A DNA stretch of 53,763 nucleotides from Deltaproteobacteria bacterium (GCA_018401435.1 JAGYJW010000046.1:1-53763); one strand, 5' to 3'. Shown: positions 15,713 to 28,152, numbered from the stretch's first letter. Made by a program: numbers and translations. Notes: generated from the sequence alone by a model not told the origin.

Positions 15713-16129
15713 TTATTTGGCGCGCAGCTGGTCCTGGAAGGCCCGGAGCAGGTCCACCGCCGACAGCATGGCCACCGGGCGCCGGTCTGCGTCGATCACG
15801 GGCAAGGCGCCGTAGCGGTGCTGCACGAAGAGATCGAGGGCGCGCACCAGGGGGGTGCTGGCGGTCACGGCGTCGGGGTAGCCGGTCATCACCTCGTGCA
15901 CCTTCATGTGGTCGTCCAGGCTGAAGGCGTCCACCTGGTCGGGGCCCATGTCCATCGTCGAGGGGCGGCGCAGGTCGCGATCAGAGACAATGCCCACCAC
16001 GCGCTCCTGATCATCAACCACGGGCATGTGTCGGATGTTGCGCTCGCGCATGCGCAGCATGGTCTGGCGCAGGCCGTCCTTGAGGTTGGCGGTCACCACA
16101 CCTTCGCTCATATAGTCGGACACCTTCAT
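15713..16129 (-). CDS. CBS-pair domain protein
   Basis: The 138-residue protein consists of two CBS motifs. The first is MKVSDYMSEGVVTANLKDGL to VVDDQERVVGIVSDRDLRR, the second KVHEVMTGYPDAVTASTPLV to VIDADRRPVAMLSAVDLLRA. Stand-alone CBS pairs form a dimeric disc that binds adenosyl nucleotides such as AMP or ATP and act as energy sensors for partner proteins. The ATG at 16129 begins the first domain; the longer frame (from 16174) would add a Pro/Gly-rich stretch and was rejected. No clear partner is adjacent, though the exonuclease-like and exchanger genes lie upstream on the same strand. Confidence 0.9.
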   Translation of the reverse strand: MKVSDYMSEGVVTANLKDGLRQTMLRMRERNIRHMPVVDDQERVVGIVSDRDLRRPSTMDMGPDQVDAFSLDDHMKVHEVMTGYPDAVTASTPLVRALDLFVQHRYGALPVIDADRRPVAMLSAVDLLRAFQDQLRAK

Positions 16130-16227
16130 GGGGGGCTCCACGGGGGGGGGCGATGAACCTATCCACCCGCCCATGGCCGGCCGGGGCGAAGTGCCCGCGG
16201 CCTGTCCTGGCGCATCTGGAGCGGCGG

Positions 16228-17373
16228 CTACCAGCTCAGCTCGGCTTGCACGCCGTAGTGGTCGGACAGGCTCTGGGGCGCGTCGGCCCCGGGCAGGTCC
16301 ACCGTGCTGTCAAAGAGCCGGACGGGGTTGCTGGTGGCGGCGCCCTTGACCGCCACATGGTCGATGGCCCGGTCCGAGCTGTCTTCGGACAGGGTGTTGT
16401 CCACGCACCAGGTGCAGAAAGGCGCGTCCTGGTCCACATTGGGGTCGGAGAAGCCCGCCGCCGTCACCTTGTCCCAGTTTGCGGGCAGCTCTGCGGCGAT
16501 TCCGCCGCCCAGGGCGGGGCCCGTGTTGAAGTCGCCCAGCAGCACCAGGGGGCCGCCGTCGGCCTTGGCCTCGGCCCAGGCGATCATCGCGTCGATCTGC
16601 GCGGCCTGCTCGGCCTCATAGGAGGCGGCGGTGCCGCCATAGGCGACGGATCCGAGGTCTGCGGTCAGGTGGGTGCACACCACGCTGAGCCCGTCCACTT
16701 CTGCATAGAGGGCCGACCGGAAGACCAGCCAGGCGTCCATGTCCAGGCGGTCGGTATTGGCCATGGGGGACGAGGACAGCAGCATCAGCCCGTTGTGGCC
16801 GCCCCAGGCAAAGGTGCTGCTGCCGGTGAGGCAGGCGTTGAGGATGGCGTCGACGTCGTTGAGGCCGATATTGGCCGCCGCACACTCGGTGCAACCATCC
16901 GAGAGCTGGTTGAATTCGTCGGAGCAGAACGAGAGCACGCAGGTGGTGAGATCGGGCGCGCCGTCGCAGTTCTCGTGGGCGCATTCCGCCAGCGGCGTGG
17001 TCTCTTCTTCGGTGCAGGCGGGCTCGTCGGCCCCGGCTTCGGCGGTGATCTCCACCAGCTGTTCGGGCAGCCTTGCCGAGGTGGCAGCGCCGATGGCGTC
17101 GATGCTCTCCTGCTGCCACACCTCCTGCAGGCAGAGCAGATCCACGTCCAGCTCGGCCAGGGCCTCGGTCACGAAGGGCTCGCGCTCGTTGGACCAGGGC
17201 ACATAGTTGTCGGCCAGGCCCGCGTTGTAGGTGGCCACCGTCGCCCTTTGGGACGTCGCTGCGGGCCCCGTGTCCTCGCCCTTGTCCTTGCAGGCGAGGC
17301 CGCCCCCCAGGGTGAGGAGCAGGGCGGCGAGGTTCCGGACCGAGGGGCCAGGGGTGGGACGAGAGGCGGGCAT
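16228..17373 (-). CDS. Endonuclease/exonuclease/phosphatase-fold lipoprotein
   Basis: The 381-residue protein starts at the ATG at 17373 (ribosome site GGAG just upstream) and has a lipoprotein signal (LAALLLTLGGGLACKDKG). It carries the EEP superfamily motifs in order: ATYNAGLADN, LLCLQEV with the metal-binding Glu, VCTHLTADLG, LLGDFNTGP, and the final SDHYGVQAEL. The family covers secreted DNases, sphingomyelinases and inositol phosphatases. An insert of about 100 residues after LCLQEV contains many cysteines (CTEEETTPLAECAHENC, CSDEFNQLSDGCTEC), which could form disulfides outside the cell. The substrate cannot be told from the sequence. It lies 35 bp after the exchanger gene and is probably in its transcript. 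Confidence 0.8.
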   Translation of the reverse strand: MPASRPTPGPSVRNLAALLLTLGGGLACKDKGEDTGPAATSQRATVATYNAGLADNYVPWSNEREPFVTEALAELDVDLLCLQEVWQQESIDAIGAATSARLPEQLVEITAEAGADEPACTEEETTPLAECAHENCDGAPDLTTCVLSFCSDEFNQLSDGCTECAAANIGLNDVDAILNACLTGSSTFAWGGHNGLMLLSSSPMANTDRLDMDAWLVFRSALYAEVDGLSVVCTHLTADLGSVAYGGTAASYEAEQAAQIDAMIAWAEAKADGGPLVLLGDFNTGPALGGGIAAELPANWDKVTAAGFSDPNVDQDAPFCTWCVDNTLSEDSSDRAIDHVAVKGAATSNPVRLFDSTVDLPGADAPQSLSDHYGVQAELSW

Positions 17374-17408
17374 GGAGGCTCCATCTGCGGGAGGATGCAG
17401 AGGCCCCA

Positions 17409-18509
17409 TTAGCCCGTGGCCGCGGTGCTGGGGTGGCTTCTCACGGTGGACACCACCAAGGTGACCACCGTCAAGGGCAGCACGAAGCCCAGCATCGCGG
17501 CGCTATAGACCGACAGGGCTGCATGCTGCTGGGCAGCCAACAGCAGGTAGAGGGTATAGGCCACATAATAAGCCAGGAAGACCCCGCCCTCCCAGCGACT
17601 GATCTCCTTGCCTGTCAAGAAGACCGGCAGGCAGGCAAAGGCCACCGCCAGCATCACCCAGAGGTCAAAGCGCAGGGCGGTCTCGGGCACGGGCAGGCCG
17701 CCCGCCCCGGTGCCGGCGGCCACCACGCCCGCCAGCCCCACGCAGCCCAGGATGTTGAAGATGTTGCTGCCCACCACATTGCCGACGGCGATGTCGCGCT
17801 CGCCCTTGAGCGCCGCGGTGATCGAGGTGGCGACCTCGGGCAGGGAGGTGCCGATGGAGACGATGGTCAGGCCGATGACCAGCTCGCTGATGCCCAGCGC
17901 CCGGGCAAAGGCCACCGAGGATTCGACCAGGGCGTTGCTGCCCAGCACCAGCATGGCCAGCCCGGCGCCGATCAGCAGCAGCTGCACGGGCAGGCTGCCC
18001 CGCCACCCGGCTGGCACCGGTGGCAGGTCTTCGGGCGCGGCGCTGGACGCGTCGGCCGCCGTCACCGCCCGGGACTGGCGGATCAGGATGAGGGTGTAGG
18101 CCACCACCAGGACCAGCAGCTGGGCCCCGTCGCTGAGGCCGATCTCGCCATCCAGGGACAGCACCATCAGCAGCATCGAGCTGCCGATCAGGATGGGCAC
18201 CTCTTGCCGGATGAGCTGTCGGTCCACCACCAGGGGGGTGATCAAGGCAGAGACGCCCAGGATGAAGAGGATATTGAAGATGTTGCTGCCCACGACATTG
18301 CCGATGGACAGGTCGGTCTGGCCGTTGAGCACCGCGCCGGTCGAAACCGCCATCTCGGGCGCGCTGGTGCCGAAGGCCACCACCGTGAGGCCCACCACCA
18401 GGGGGGAGATGCCCACGGCCAGGGCCAGTCGGGAGGCGCCGCGCACCAGCAGCTCGGCGCCACCCACCAGGCCGGCGAGGCCAGCCACAAAGAGCAGGAT
18501 CTGAACCAT
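17409..18509 (-). CDS. Na+/Ca2+ exchanger family antiporter (YrbG-like)
   Basis: The 366-residue membrane protein has about ten hydrophobic segments and the two inverted alpha repeats that line the ion path: AFGTSAPEMAVS with GNVVGSNIFNILFILG near residues 47-90, and SIGTSLPEVATS with GNVVGSNIFNILGCVG near 215-255. The repeat glutamates are intact. This is the CaCA superfamily, inner-membrane exchangers that use the sodium or proton gradient to move calcium. A hydrophilic loop of about 35 residues (ADASSAAPEDLPPVPAGW) separates the halves. The gene starts with ATG at 18509 and is divergent from dnaE with a 182-bp gap. Confidence 0.93.
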   Translation of the reverse strand: MVQILLFVAGLAGLVGGAELLVRGASRLALAVGISPLVVGLTVVAFGTSAPEMAVSTGAVLNGQTDLSIGNVVGSNIFNILFILGVSALITPLVVDRQLIRQEVPILIGSSMLLMVLSLDGEIGLSDGAQLLVLVVAYTLILIRQSRAVTAADASSAAPEDLPPVPAGWRGSLPVQLLLIGAGLAMLVLGSNALVESSVAFARALGISELVIGLTIVSIGTSLPEVATSITAALKGERDIAVGNVVGSNIFNILGCVGLAGVVAAGTGAGGLPVPETALRFDLWVMLAVAFACLPVFLTGKEISRWEGGVFLAYYVAYTLYLLLAAQQHAALSVYSAAMLGFVLPLTVVTLVVSTVRSHPSTAATG

Positions 18510-18691
18510 GGGACCTCGATCGGGACGGACGAGCGCGGGGCGAGGGGGGCTCGGTCCGACCAGCAGCCGCCCACGCTCCTAGACTGTGGCGGCGCCGTCG
18601 GCAAGGCCGGGCAAAGGCCGTCCGCCGGGTCGGGCCGGGGTGGGCGCCCCTGCGATAGCATGGCCCCGCGCCCCCTTCCCCCCACCGGCCC

Positions 18692-22329
<3,638 letters not shown>

Positions 22330-22333
<4 letters not shown>

Positions 22334-23121
22334 TGCCGAACCTGCTGGCCGCCCTGCTGCTGATCGCCCCTGTGCTGGCCTCCGATGCCGAGCCCTACCG
22401 CTTCGCGTCGGTGACCCAGGCGGTGGCTGGGGGGCGCATCGACTGGACCGAGCTGCGACTGGAGATCTCCGCCCGAAGCGACCGCACCATGGGCGCTTGG
22501 AAGGACCGCCGCCTGCAAGAACAGGACGCCCTGGATGGGCTGGCCCCGCGCGTTCTGGCCCTGGCCGAGCGGGTGGCGGTGACGCCCGAACGCGACGCCG
22601 CCGGGCTGATGTCGGAGGAGGGCGATCTGGCCCGTCGCCTCGGGAATTCGGTCAGCGCCTGGCACATCGAGGAGACCCGCTACTTCTCGGGCGGCGGCGT
22701 CGAGATGGACGCGGTCCTGGACCTGCGCCTGTGGCTTCGGCCCGCGCTGGTCTCCCTGGCCGTGCCCGGTCAGGCCCCAGCCGTGCAAGAGGGCAGCACC
22801 GGCCTGGTGGTGGACGCCCGCGGCCTGCCCTTCGAGGCCTCCTTGGCGCCCACCCTGCTGGGGGCCGATGGTGCCGTGTTGATGCGGGCCCAGGACCTGA
22901 CCGAGGAGGCCGCCCGGTCACTGGGGGCCGTGCTCTACGTGACGGACCCCGCAGACCCGCGCGCAGCGGAAAGGGCTGGTACTTTGCCAATCTTCAGTCA
23001 GGCAACATCGGTTCGCGACGGGGCGCTGGTGCTCGCGCCGGCCTCGCCCGCCAGCCTGGACGCCGCCCTGCCCCGCCTGGTGGCTTCGGGCCGGGTGGTC
23101 ATCGTCATGGACAGCCATTGA
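22330..23121 (+). CDS. Exported protein of unknown function
   Basis: The 263-residue product starts with a signal peptide (MPNLLAALLLIAPVLASDAEP) that probably ends at LAS-D without a lipobox. Residues 50-150 are helical and charged. The segment TGLVVDARGLPFEASLAPTL recalls a motif in FlgO/LPP20-like periplasmic proteins, but the match is short and I do not assign a family. The start codon overlaps the dnaE stop (ATGATG at 22330) and its stop overlaps the next start, so it is translated within the dnaE-lipB run. Nothing in the context explains its job. Confidence 0.7.
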
Positions 23122-24365
23122 TCCGGCGCCGGGCCACCTCCACCTTGGGTGCGCCCACGGGCCGGGTCCGCCTTCGCGGCCGGTCAGCGCCGCCGTCGCC
23201 CTCCTCCACCGACTCCGGCGCCGATTCAGCCCCCGACGGGTCGGTCGCACGCTGGCGCACGCTGGCCTGGGGCGCGACCTTCCTGGTGGTGGGCCTGGGA
23301 CTGCTGTGGCTGCTGCGGCCCGTCTTTGCGGTGCTCGCAGGCAGCGTGGGCCTGGCCTATATCCTCGACCCCATGGCCAATTGGCTCGAGCGCCACCGGC
23401 TGTCCCGGGAGGTCGCCATCGGCGCCCTCTTCGTAGGCGGGCTGCTGTCGGTGCTGGTGTTGGTGCTGGTGCTGATCCCCGCCTTTCTCAACGAGTGGGC
23501 GGATATCCAGGTGCGCCTGGCGGCTTTCAACCCCGACCTCTACCCGCGCGTGGAGCCCCTGCTGATCCGCCTCGGTGAGTGGATCGGGCGCGATCTCACG
23601 CTCAGCCCGACCAATGTCGAGCAGCTTCGGGCCCGCCTGCCTGCGCTCATCCAGGACAACCTGCCCCGCCTGCAGCAGCTGCTCACCCAGACCGGGCGGG
23701 GCCTGCTCACCCGGGGCCTGGGGGTGATTGATGCGGCCGTGAATGTGGCCCTGCTGCCCATCTTCGTCTTCTACCTGCTGCGGGACTGGAATAAGCTGCT
23801 GGCTGGCGTGGACGACCTGGTACCCCCCCGCTTCCGCACCCGGGTGCGCCGGGTGGCCTCCGAAGTGGACGATCGGTTGAGCGCCTTCGTTCGCGGCCAG
23901 ATCACCGTGGCCTCGGCCATGGGTGGGATGTACTCCTTGGGGCTGCTGCTGGTTGGCATCGATCTCGCGGTGCCGGTGGGCATCCTCAGCGGCATCCTGT
24001 CCCTTGTGCCCTACCTGGGCACCGCGGTGGGCATCCTGCTGTCCCTGGTGCTGGCGCTGGTCAGCTTCGGCTTCGACCTGCACCTGCTCTATGTTCTGCT
24101 GGTCTATGCGGGCGTCCAGTTCGTCGAGGGCAATTTCCTCACCCCGCGCATCCTCGGCGAGAAGGTGGGCCTTCACCCCCTGGTCGTGATGGTTGCGGTC
24201 ATCGCGGGGGCCGGGCTGATGGGCATCTGGGGCATGCTGCTGGCAATCCCCATCACGGCGGTATTGAGCGTCTTCGCCGGCGAGTGGTTGACCCACTACC
24301 GGTCGAGTGCGGCCTTTGGCCGTGTGGATGGCGGCGCATCGGAGTCTGCGGACGCCGATGCCTGA
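23118..24365 (+). CDS. AI-2E/PerM family membrane permease
   Basis: The best start is a TTG at 23118 that overlaps the previous stop (TTGA), giving 415 residues; no ATG or GTG lies between it and the first membrane segment. After about 45 hydrophilic residues come roughly eight hydrophobic segments with family features: PVFAVLAGSVGLAYILDPM near the start, a long amphipathic middle (LRARLPALIQDNLPRLQQL), and VPYLGTAVGILLSL with FVEGNFLTPRILGEKVGLHP near the end. The family includes exporters of autoinducer-2 and Na+/H+ antiporters; substrate is not predictable. It overlaps lipB by 8 bp. Confidence 0.88.
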   Translation: MIRRRATSTLGAPTGRVRLRGRSAPPSPSSTDSGADSAPDGSVARWRTLAWGATFLVVGLGLLWLLRPVFAVLAGSVGLAYILDPMANWLERHRLSREVAIGALFVGGLLSVLVLVLVLIPAFLNEWADIQVRLAAFNPDLYPRVEPLLIRLGEWIGRDLTLSPTNVEQLRARLPALIQDNLPRLQQLLTQTGRGLLTRGLGVIDAAVNVALLPIFVFYLLRDWNKLLAGVDDLVPPRFRTRVRRVASEVDDRLSAFVRGQITVASAMGGMYSLGLLLVGIDLAVPVGILSGILSLVPYLGTAVGILLSLVLALVSFGFDLHLLYVLLVYAGVQFVEGNFLTPRILGEKVGLHPLVVMVAVIAGAGLMGIWGMLLAIPITAVLSVFAGEWLTHYRSSAAFGRVDGGASESADADA

Positions 24366-25029
24366 GCCCGGGGGCGCCCTGCCCTGGACCTGGCGGGGCC
24401 GCCTGCCCTATGCGCTGGCCCTGGAAGAGCAGCGGCAGCGCCGGGCCGACATCCTGGCCGGGCGCGCGGTCGAGGAGATCTGGCTGCTGGAGCACGATCC
24501 GGTGATCACCACGGGGCGTCGGCAGGTGGAGGATCTGCCCGAGCCCGCCCTCCTGCAGCAGCGCGGCATCAGCCTGCACCAGACCGAGCGGGGCGGCCTG
24601 GCCACCTTTCATGGCCCGGGCCAGCTGGTGGCCTACCTGCTGGTGGACGCCGGCGCCCGGGGCATCGGCGTGCGGGACTTCGTGTCGCGGGTCGAAGACG
24701 CCTTGATCCGCACCCTCGCGCAGCTGGGCCTCGGTGCAGCCCGCCGTGCCGGCTTCCCCGGCGTCTGGGTGGGTTCTGACAAGATCTCCGCCATCGGCCT
24801 GCATTTTCAGCGGGGCGTGAGCCTGCATGGACTCGCCCTCAACCTCTGCCCCGACCTGTCGGCCTACAGCCTCTTCTCCCCCTGTGGCATCCAGGATGGC
24901 GGCGTGACCAGCGTAAAGGCGCTGCTGGGGCGGTCTCCCAGCCCACGAGAGCTGGCCCCGGCCCTTGGGGGGCAGCTGGCGGAGGCGATCCGGGGGGACT
25001 TCTCCGGCGAAGGCAGCGGGGCGCCTTGA
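24358..25029 (+). CDS. lipB: Octanoyl-[acyl-carrier-protein]:protein N-octanoyltransferase
   Basis: The 223-residue protein carries the LipB signatures RGGLATFHGPGQLVAYLL and GVWVGSDKISAIGLHFQRG. The catalytic pair is Lys142 (SDKISAIG) and Cys176 (SPCGI). It moves the octanoyl group from acyl carrier protein to lipoyl domains of 2-oxoacid dehydrogenases and glycine cleavage H protein. The ATG at 24358 lies inside the 3' end of the permease gene. LipA, the next step, is not in the window. Confidence 0.96.
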   Translation: MPEPGGALPWTWRGRLPYALALEEQRQRRADILAGRAVEEIWLLEHDPVITTGRRQVEDLPEPALLQQRGISLHQTERGGLATFHGPGQLVAYLLVDAGARGIGVRDFVSRVEDALIRTLAQLGLGAARRAGFPGVWVGSDKISAIGLHFQRGVSLHGLALNLCPDLSAYSLFSPCGIQDGGVTSVKALLGRSPSPRELAPALGGQLAEAIRGDFSGEGSGAP

Positions 25030-25067
25030 CGGCCCTGGGGGCCCCTCGTTAAGACGCCTCGCGCTGA

Positions 25068-25142
25068 AGGCATGTAGCTCAGTGGGAGAGCACCGTCCTG
25101 ACACGGCGGGGGTCGCCGGTTCAAGCCCGGCCATGCCTACCA
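25068..25142 (+). tRNA. tRNA-Val (anticodon GAC)
   Basis: A 75-base cloverleaf folds with acceptor arms AGGCATG and CATGCCT (first pair A-U), D-arm GCTC/GAGC, anticodon stem CCGTC/GGCGG around loop CTGACAC (anticodon GAC), and T-arm GCCGG-TTCAAGC-CCGGC. The discriminator A and the CCA end are encoded. A terminator follows five bases later. Confidence 0.93.
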
Positions 25143-25146
25143 CCTC

Positions 25147-25180
25147 AAGGCCGCGAGGGTTCACGCCCTCGCGGCCTTTC
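25147..25180 (+). terminator. Rho-independent terminator after tRNA-Val
   Basis: A perfect 13-bp stem, AAGGCCGCGAGGG (25147-25159) with CCCTCGCGGCCTT (25166-25178), has a six-base loop and runs into a short T-rich end (TTTCTC). Confidence 0.88.
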
Positions 25181-25309
25181 TCATCTTGATGCTGGCAGCC
25201 CATCCCCACCGTGGAACGGGTTGACATGCTGTGATCCCGTGAGTACACCGACCCGGTTGGGCCGGCGTCTGCGCGGTTCGCCTTCTTCCCTCACCATGCT
25301 GGAGTTTCA

Positions 25310-25864
25310 TTGCGGCGTCCCCCCCGTAAGCCCCGTGACCTGGAGCCCGACCGGAACGAACCGCGGGTCAACAACCGGATCCGCGTGCCGCGCGTCCTCG
25401 TCATCGATGACGAGGGCAACAAGCTCGGCGAGTTCCTCACCCAGGACGCCCTCGAGCTTGCGCGCGAGAAGGGTCTTGACCTCATCGAGGTCGCGCCCAA
25501 TGCGCGGCCGCCGGTCTGCCGTCTCGGCGACTTCGGCAAGATGAAGTACGAGAAGAAGAAGAAGGAGGCCGCCTCCCGCAAGAACCAGTCGGTCGTGGAG
25601 ATCAAGGAGATCAAGCTCCGCCCCAAGACCGACGAACACGACTTCGATGTGAAGCTCCGGCACGCCCGTCGCTTCCTGGAGAGCGGCGACAAGGTCAAGG
25701 TGACCGTCCGCTTCCGGGGCCGCGAGATGGCCCACCGCGAGATCGGCGTCGAACGCTGTATGGAGCTCGCCCAGGCCTTGGCCGATCTGGGCTCCCCCGA
25801 ATCCCGTCCCTCCATGGAGGGACGCCAGATGTCCATGATCATCGGCCCCAAGAAGAAGGCCTGA
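25310..25864 (+). CDS. infC: Translation initiation factor IF-3
   Basis: The 184-residue protein is a full IF-3: N-domain RVNNRIRVPRVLVIDDEGNK with the conserved Tyr/Lys-rich linker (GKMKYEKKKKEAASRKNQ) and C-domain KEIKLRPKTDEHDFDVK to HREIGVERC. It binds the 30S subunit, keeps it apart from 50S and checks the start codon. The only in-frame start with a ribosome site (GGAG at 25301) is the TTG at 25310. Rare infC start codons are known to let IF-3 limit its own synthesis (AUU in E. coli, AUC in Myxococcus), so similar feedback is plausible. It leads the infC-rpmI-rplT operon. Confidence 0.96.
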   Translation: MRRPPRKPRDLEPDRNEPRVNNRIRVPRVLVIDDEGNKLGEFLTQDALELAREKGLDLIEVAPNARPPVCRLGDFGKMKYEKKKKEAASRKNQSVVEIKEIKLRPKTDEHDFDVKLRHARRFLESGDKVKVTVRFRGREMAHREIGVERCMELAQALADLGSPESRPSMEGRQMSMIIGPKKKA

Positions 25865-25892
25865 GCCTTCCCTGCGGCACACGGAGACCCCC

Positions 25893-26090
25893 ATGCCCAA
25901 GATGAAGACCCATAGCGGCGCCAAGAAGCGCTTCAAGCTGACCGCGACCGGCAAGGTCAAGCACCAGCGGGCCAAGACCCGGCACATGATGTCGGCCAAG
26001 TCCTGGAAGGTGAAGCGCAAGCTCCGCGGCGGCGGCATCCTCAACGAGATGGACGCCAAGCGCGTTCGTCGCCTGCTGCCCAATAGCTAA
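25893..26090 (+). CDS. rpmI: 50S ribosomal protein L35
   Basis: The 65-residue basic protein MPKMKTHSGAKKRFKLTATG... is a standard L35, including the HMMSAKSWKVKRKLRG segment and the C-terminal RVRRLLP. It follows infC by 28 bp with a GGAG ribosome site. Confidence 0.98.
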   Translation: MPKMKTHSGAKKRFKLTATGKVKHQRAKTRHMMSAKSWKVKRKLRGGGILNEMDAKRVRRLLPNS

Positions 26091-26097
26091 ACCCCCC

Positions 26098-26120
26098 GCG
26101 CCCGGTCCAGAACCGGGCGC
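26098..26120 (+). promoter_or_regulatory. Intercistronic hairpin between rpmI and rplT
   Basis: GCGCCCGGT (26098-26106) pairs perfectly with ACCGGGCGC (26112-26120) around the loop CCAGA. No T-run follows, so it is not a simple terminator. It could stabilise or attenuate the message or take part in L20 feedback; that role is inference. Confidence 0.5.
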
Positions 26121-26192
26121 CTCAATCGGCTCGCCGCTACCGCGTGGACGACGCGTCCTCCGCCGGGAAACGGCCTCCTCAAGGAGTCTACG

Positions 26193-26549
26193 ATGGCAAG
26201 AATCAAGAAGGCACAGAACCGCCGCACGCGCACGCGCAAGCTCTTCAAGCGGGTAAAGGGCTTCTTCCTCTGCCGGCGCACCACGCGTCGCCAGGCGAAC
26301 GAAGCCATGATGCACGCGCGTCGCAACGCGTATATCGGCCGCAAGCAGAAGAAGCGCCAGTTCCGCGCGCTCTGGATCCAGCGCATCAGCGCCGCCCTCA
26401 TGCCCCACGGCCTGAGCTACAGCCGCTTCATCCATGGCCTCAAGGTTGCGGGCATCGACCTCAACCGGAAGCAGCTCTCCGAGCTGGCCATTCATGACCC
26501 CGCCCTCTTTGGTACCGTGGTGACCCAGGCCCGCGCCGCGGTGGCCTGA
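26193..26549 (+). CDS. rplT: 50S ribosomal protein L20
   Basis: The 118-residue protein has the L20 signature throughout: long basic N-terminal helix (RTRTRKLFKRVKGFFLCRR), RRNAYIGRKQKKRQFRALWI and the C-terminal RNA-binding globe with KVAGIDLNRKQLSELA. It starts the 23S rRNA assembly and in many bacteria represses its own operon. Ribosome site AAGGAG lies just upstream. Confidence 0.98.
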   Translation: MARIKKAQNRRTRTRKLFKRVKGFFLCRRTTRRQANEAMMHARRNAYIGRKQKKRQFRALWIQRISAALMPHGLSYSRFIHGLKVAGIDLNRKQLSELAIHDPALFGTVVTQARAAVA

Positions 26550-26564
26550 CCCGGTCGGAGCCTC

Positions 26565-27065
26565 ATGCGCCTCCTCTTCCCCCTGATCGCCGCCCTGGGA
26601 CTCCTGGCCTGCAACAAGACCGAGGAGATCCAGTACGAGCAGTTCAACGGCTCCGCCGACGCGGTGGAGGTCGAGGTGGGGGTCGAGGAGCTCCTGGACC
26701 CGCGACAGGCCGACATCACCAGCTCTACGGGCGAGGTGGTGATCGGCCTGGTCGATGTCGACCCTGGCGGGGGGCCCATCGGCACCAACCACGACATCGT
26801 GGTGATCATCGACAATGAGTGGCAGGGCGAGGTGGACCGCGTGTCCATTCGCACCTCGCCCGTCACCGCCGACAGCAAGGACGACGAGTCCGACGACGAG
26901 TATGACCTCGAACGCGACAGCGCGGACGAGGGCTACTTCAAGCTCACCTTGGAGAGCGTCGGGGCCGAAGGCGAGCTGCGCACCGACACGCTGACCGTGC
27001 GGGTGTGGAAGGCGCTGCCCACCACCACCGACGAGTCCACCGACGAGTCCACCGATGGCTCCTGA
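26565..27065 (+). CDS. Small acidic lipoprotein of unknown function
   Basis: The 166-residue product has a lipoprotein signal (LLFPLIAALGLLACNKTEE) and a strongly acidic body (DSKDDESDDEYDLERDSADE) with a Thr/Asp/Glu-rich tail repeating TDES. The central part looks beta-rich (NHDIVVIIDNEWQGEVDRVSI). It lies 15 bp after rplT and overlaps ihfA by 11 bp, exactly where pheS and pheT often stand in other genomes. I do not recognise the family. Confidence 0.75.
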   Translation: MRLLFPLIAALGLLACNKTEEIQYEQFNGSADAVEVEVGVEELLDPRQADITSSTGEVVIGLVDVDPGGGPIGTNHDIVVIIDNEWQGEVDRVSIRTSPVTADSKDDESDDEYDLERDSADEGYFKLTLESVGAEGELRTDTLTVRVWKALPTTTDESTDESTDGS

Positions 27066-27402
27066 GTCGGAGGGCCCTCCCGAGGTGGTGGACAGCGGCG
27101 AGCCGGCGCTCACCCGCGCGAGCCTGGCCGATCTGCTGCACCAGAAGGTGGGCATCACCCGGCGCGAAGGCGCGTTGCTGGTGTCGGATCTGCTCGATCT
27201 GCTGGAAGAGGGCCTGCTGGAGGACGGCAAGGTCAAGATCGCCGGCTTCGGCAGCTTCGTGGCCCGCGAGAAGGCGCCGCGCCAGGGGCGCAACCCCCAC
27301 ACCGACTCGCCCATGCTGATCTCCGGCCGTCGGGTGGTGACCTTCAAGCCCAGCCAGGTGCTGCGGGCCGCTATGAACCAACAACGCGATCGCTCCTCTT
27401 GA
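27055..27402 (+). CDS. ihfA: Integration host factor/HU family DNA-binding protein (IhfA-like)
   Basis: The 115-residue protein carries a full HU/IHF fold: helices LTRASLADLLHQKVGITRRE and VSDLLDLLEEGLLEDG, the beta-arm region VKIAGFGSFVAREKAPRQGRNP and VTFKPSQVLRAAM. A 20-residue acidic extension precedes it. The position after infC-rpmI-rplT and before a MerR gene is the classic place of the IHF alpha gene, so I prefer ihfA over HU. It bends DNA as a dimer with a beta subunit encoded elsewhere. Confidence 0.88.
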   Translation: MAPESEGPPEVVDSGEPALTRASLADLLHQKVGITRREGALLVSDLLDLLEEGLLEDGKVKIAGFGSFVAREKAPRQGRNPHTDSPMLISGRRVVTFKPSQVLRAAMNQQRDRSS

Positions 27403-27427
27403 GCGGCCCGACCTTTTAGGAGGCCTG

Positions 27428-28003
27428 ATGTCCGGCTCCAAGAGCGACGAAGCTGGCGCGACCCGCTCCCGCCTGGGGGGCCTGGGCCGGATGGCCCTGG
27501 CCGCCGCCGAGGCCGCAAAGGCCGCCGGCGACGGTGAGCTGGACGAGGCCCCGCTGCAGACCGACGGCCAGGGCGCGCCCCTGGTCGAGCTCGACGACGA
27601 CGACGACGATCTCGAACTGGCCGACGAAGACGCCGAGCTGGTAGACATCGGCGGCCCCGATCTGCCCGACAAGCTCTACTTCCGCATTGGCGAGGTTGCG
27701 CAGCTGGTGGGCGTGGACGCCCATGTGCTGCGCTACTGGGAGAGCGAGTTCCGCATGAAGCCGCACCGCTCGGCCTCGGGCCAGCGGCTCTACCGAAAGG
27801 ACGACCTGGCGCGCTTTCTGCGCATCCGTCACCTGCTGCACGACGAGGGCTATACCATCGCGGGCGCCCGCCGGGTGCTGTCGGGCACGGGCGAGGGCGG
27901 GGGCGGCGTAGACCCGGCCCAGCTGCGCGCCGTCTTGGACCGCCTCGCGTCCTTGCGGGCGAATATCCGGGACTTTCGCGACGACATCGAGCACGACCTC
28001 TGA
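27428..28003 (+). CDS. MerR family regulator with acidic N-terminal extension
   Basis: The 191-residue protein has a long N-terminal extension with an acidic run (VELDDDDDDLELADEDAELV), then a MerR winged helix: YFRIGEVAQLVGVDAHVLRYW followed by RLYRKDDLARFLRIRHLL and GYTIAGARRVL. There are no metal-binding cysteines, so the signal is not a metal of the classic type. MerR genes stand next to ihfA in many deltaproteobacteria. The ribosome site AGGAGG is strong. The C-terminal helix could be a dimerisation coil. Confidence 0.9.
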   Translation: MSGSKSDEAGATRSRLGGLGRMALAAAEAAKAAGDGELDEAPLQTDGQGAPLVELDDDDDDLELADEDAELVDIGGPDLPDKLYFRIGEVAQLVGVDAHVLRYWESEFRMKPHRSASGQRLYRKDDLARFLRIRHLLHDEGYTIAGARRVLSGTGEGGGGVDPAQLRAVLDRLASLRANIRDFRDDIEHDL

Positions 28004-28072
28004 GGGGATCGTCTCGGACCGGCAGTCCGGCCTTGCCGAATCCTGGCCAAGGTCTTAGATGGCTGCCGCCAA

Positions 28073-28152
<80 letters not shown>

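Noticed and set aside
14615..16156. Plus-strand open frame opposite the MopE-like gene, rich in Val/Ala/Gly repeats
   Set aside because: Its repeats are the reverse reading of the Asp-rich repeats on the minus strand, which has the lipoprotein signal and the known motif.
26098..26120. Hairpin between rpmI and rplT as a terminator
   Set aside because: There is no T-run after it and the downstream gene belongs to the same operon; it is listed as a regulatory hairpin instead.
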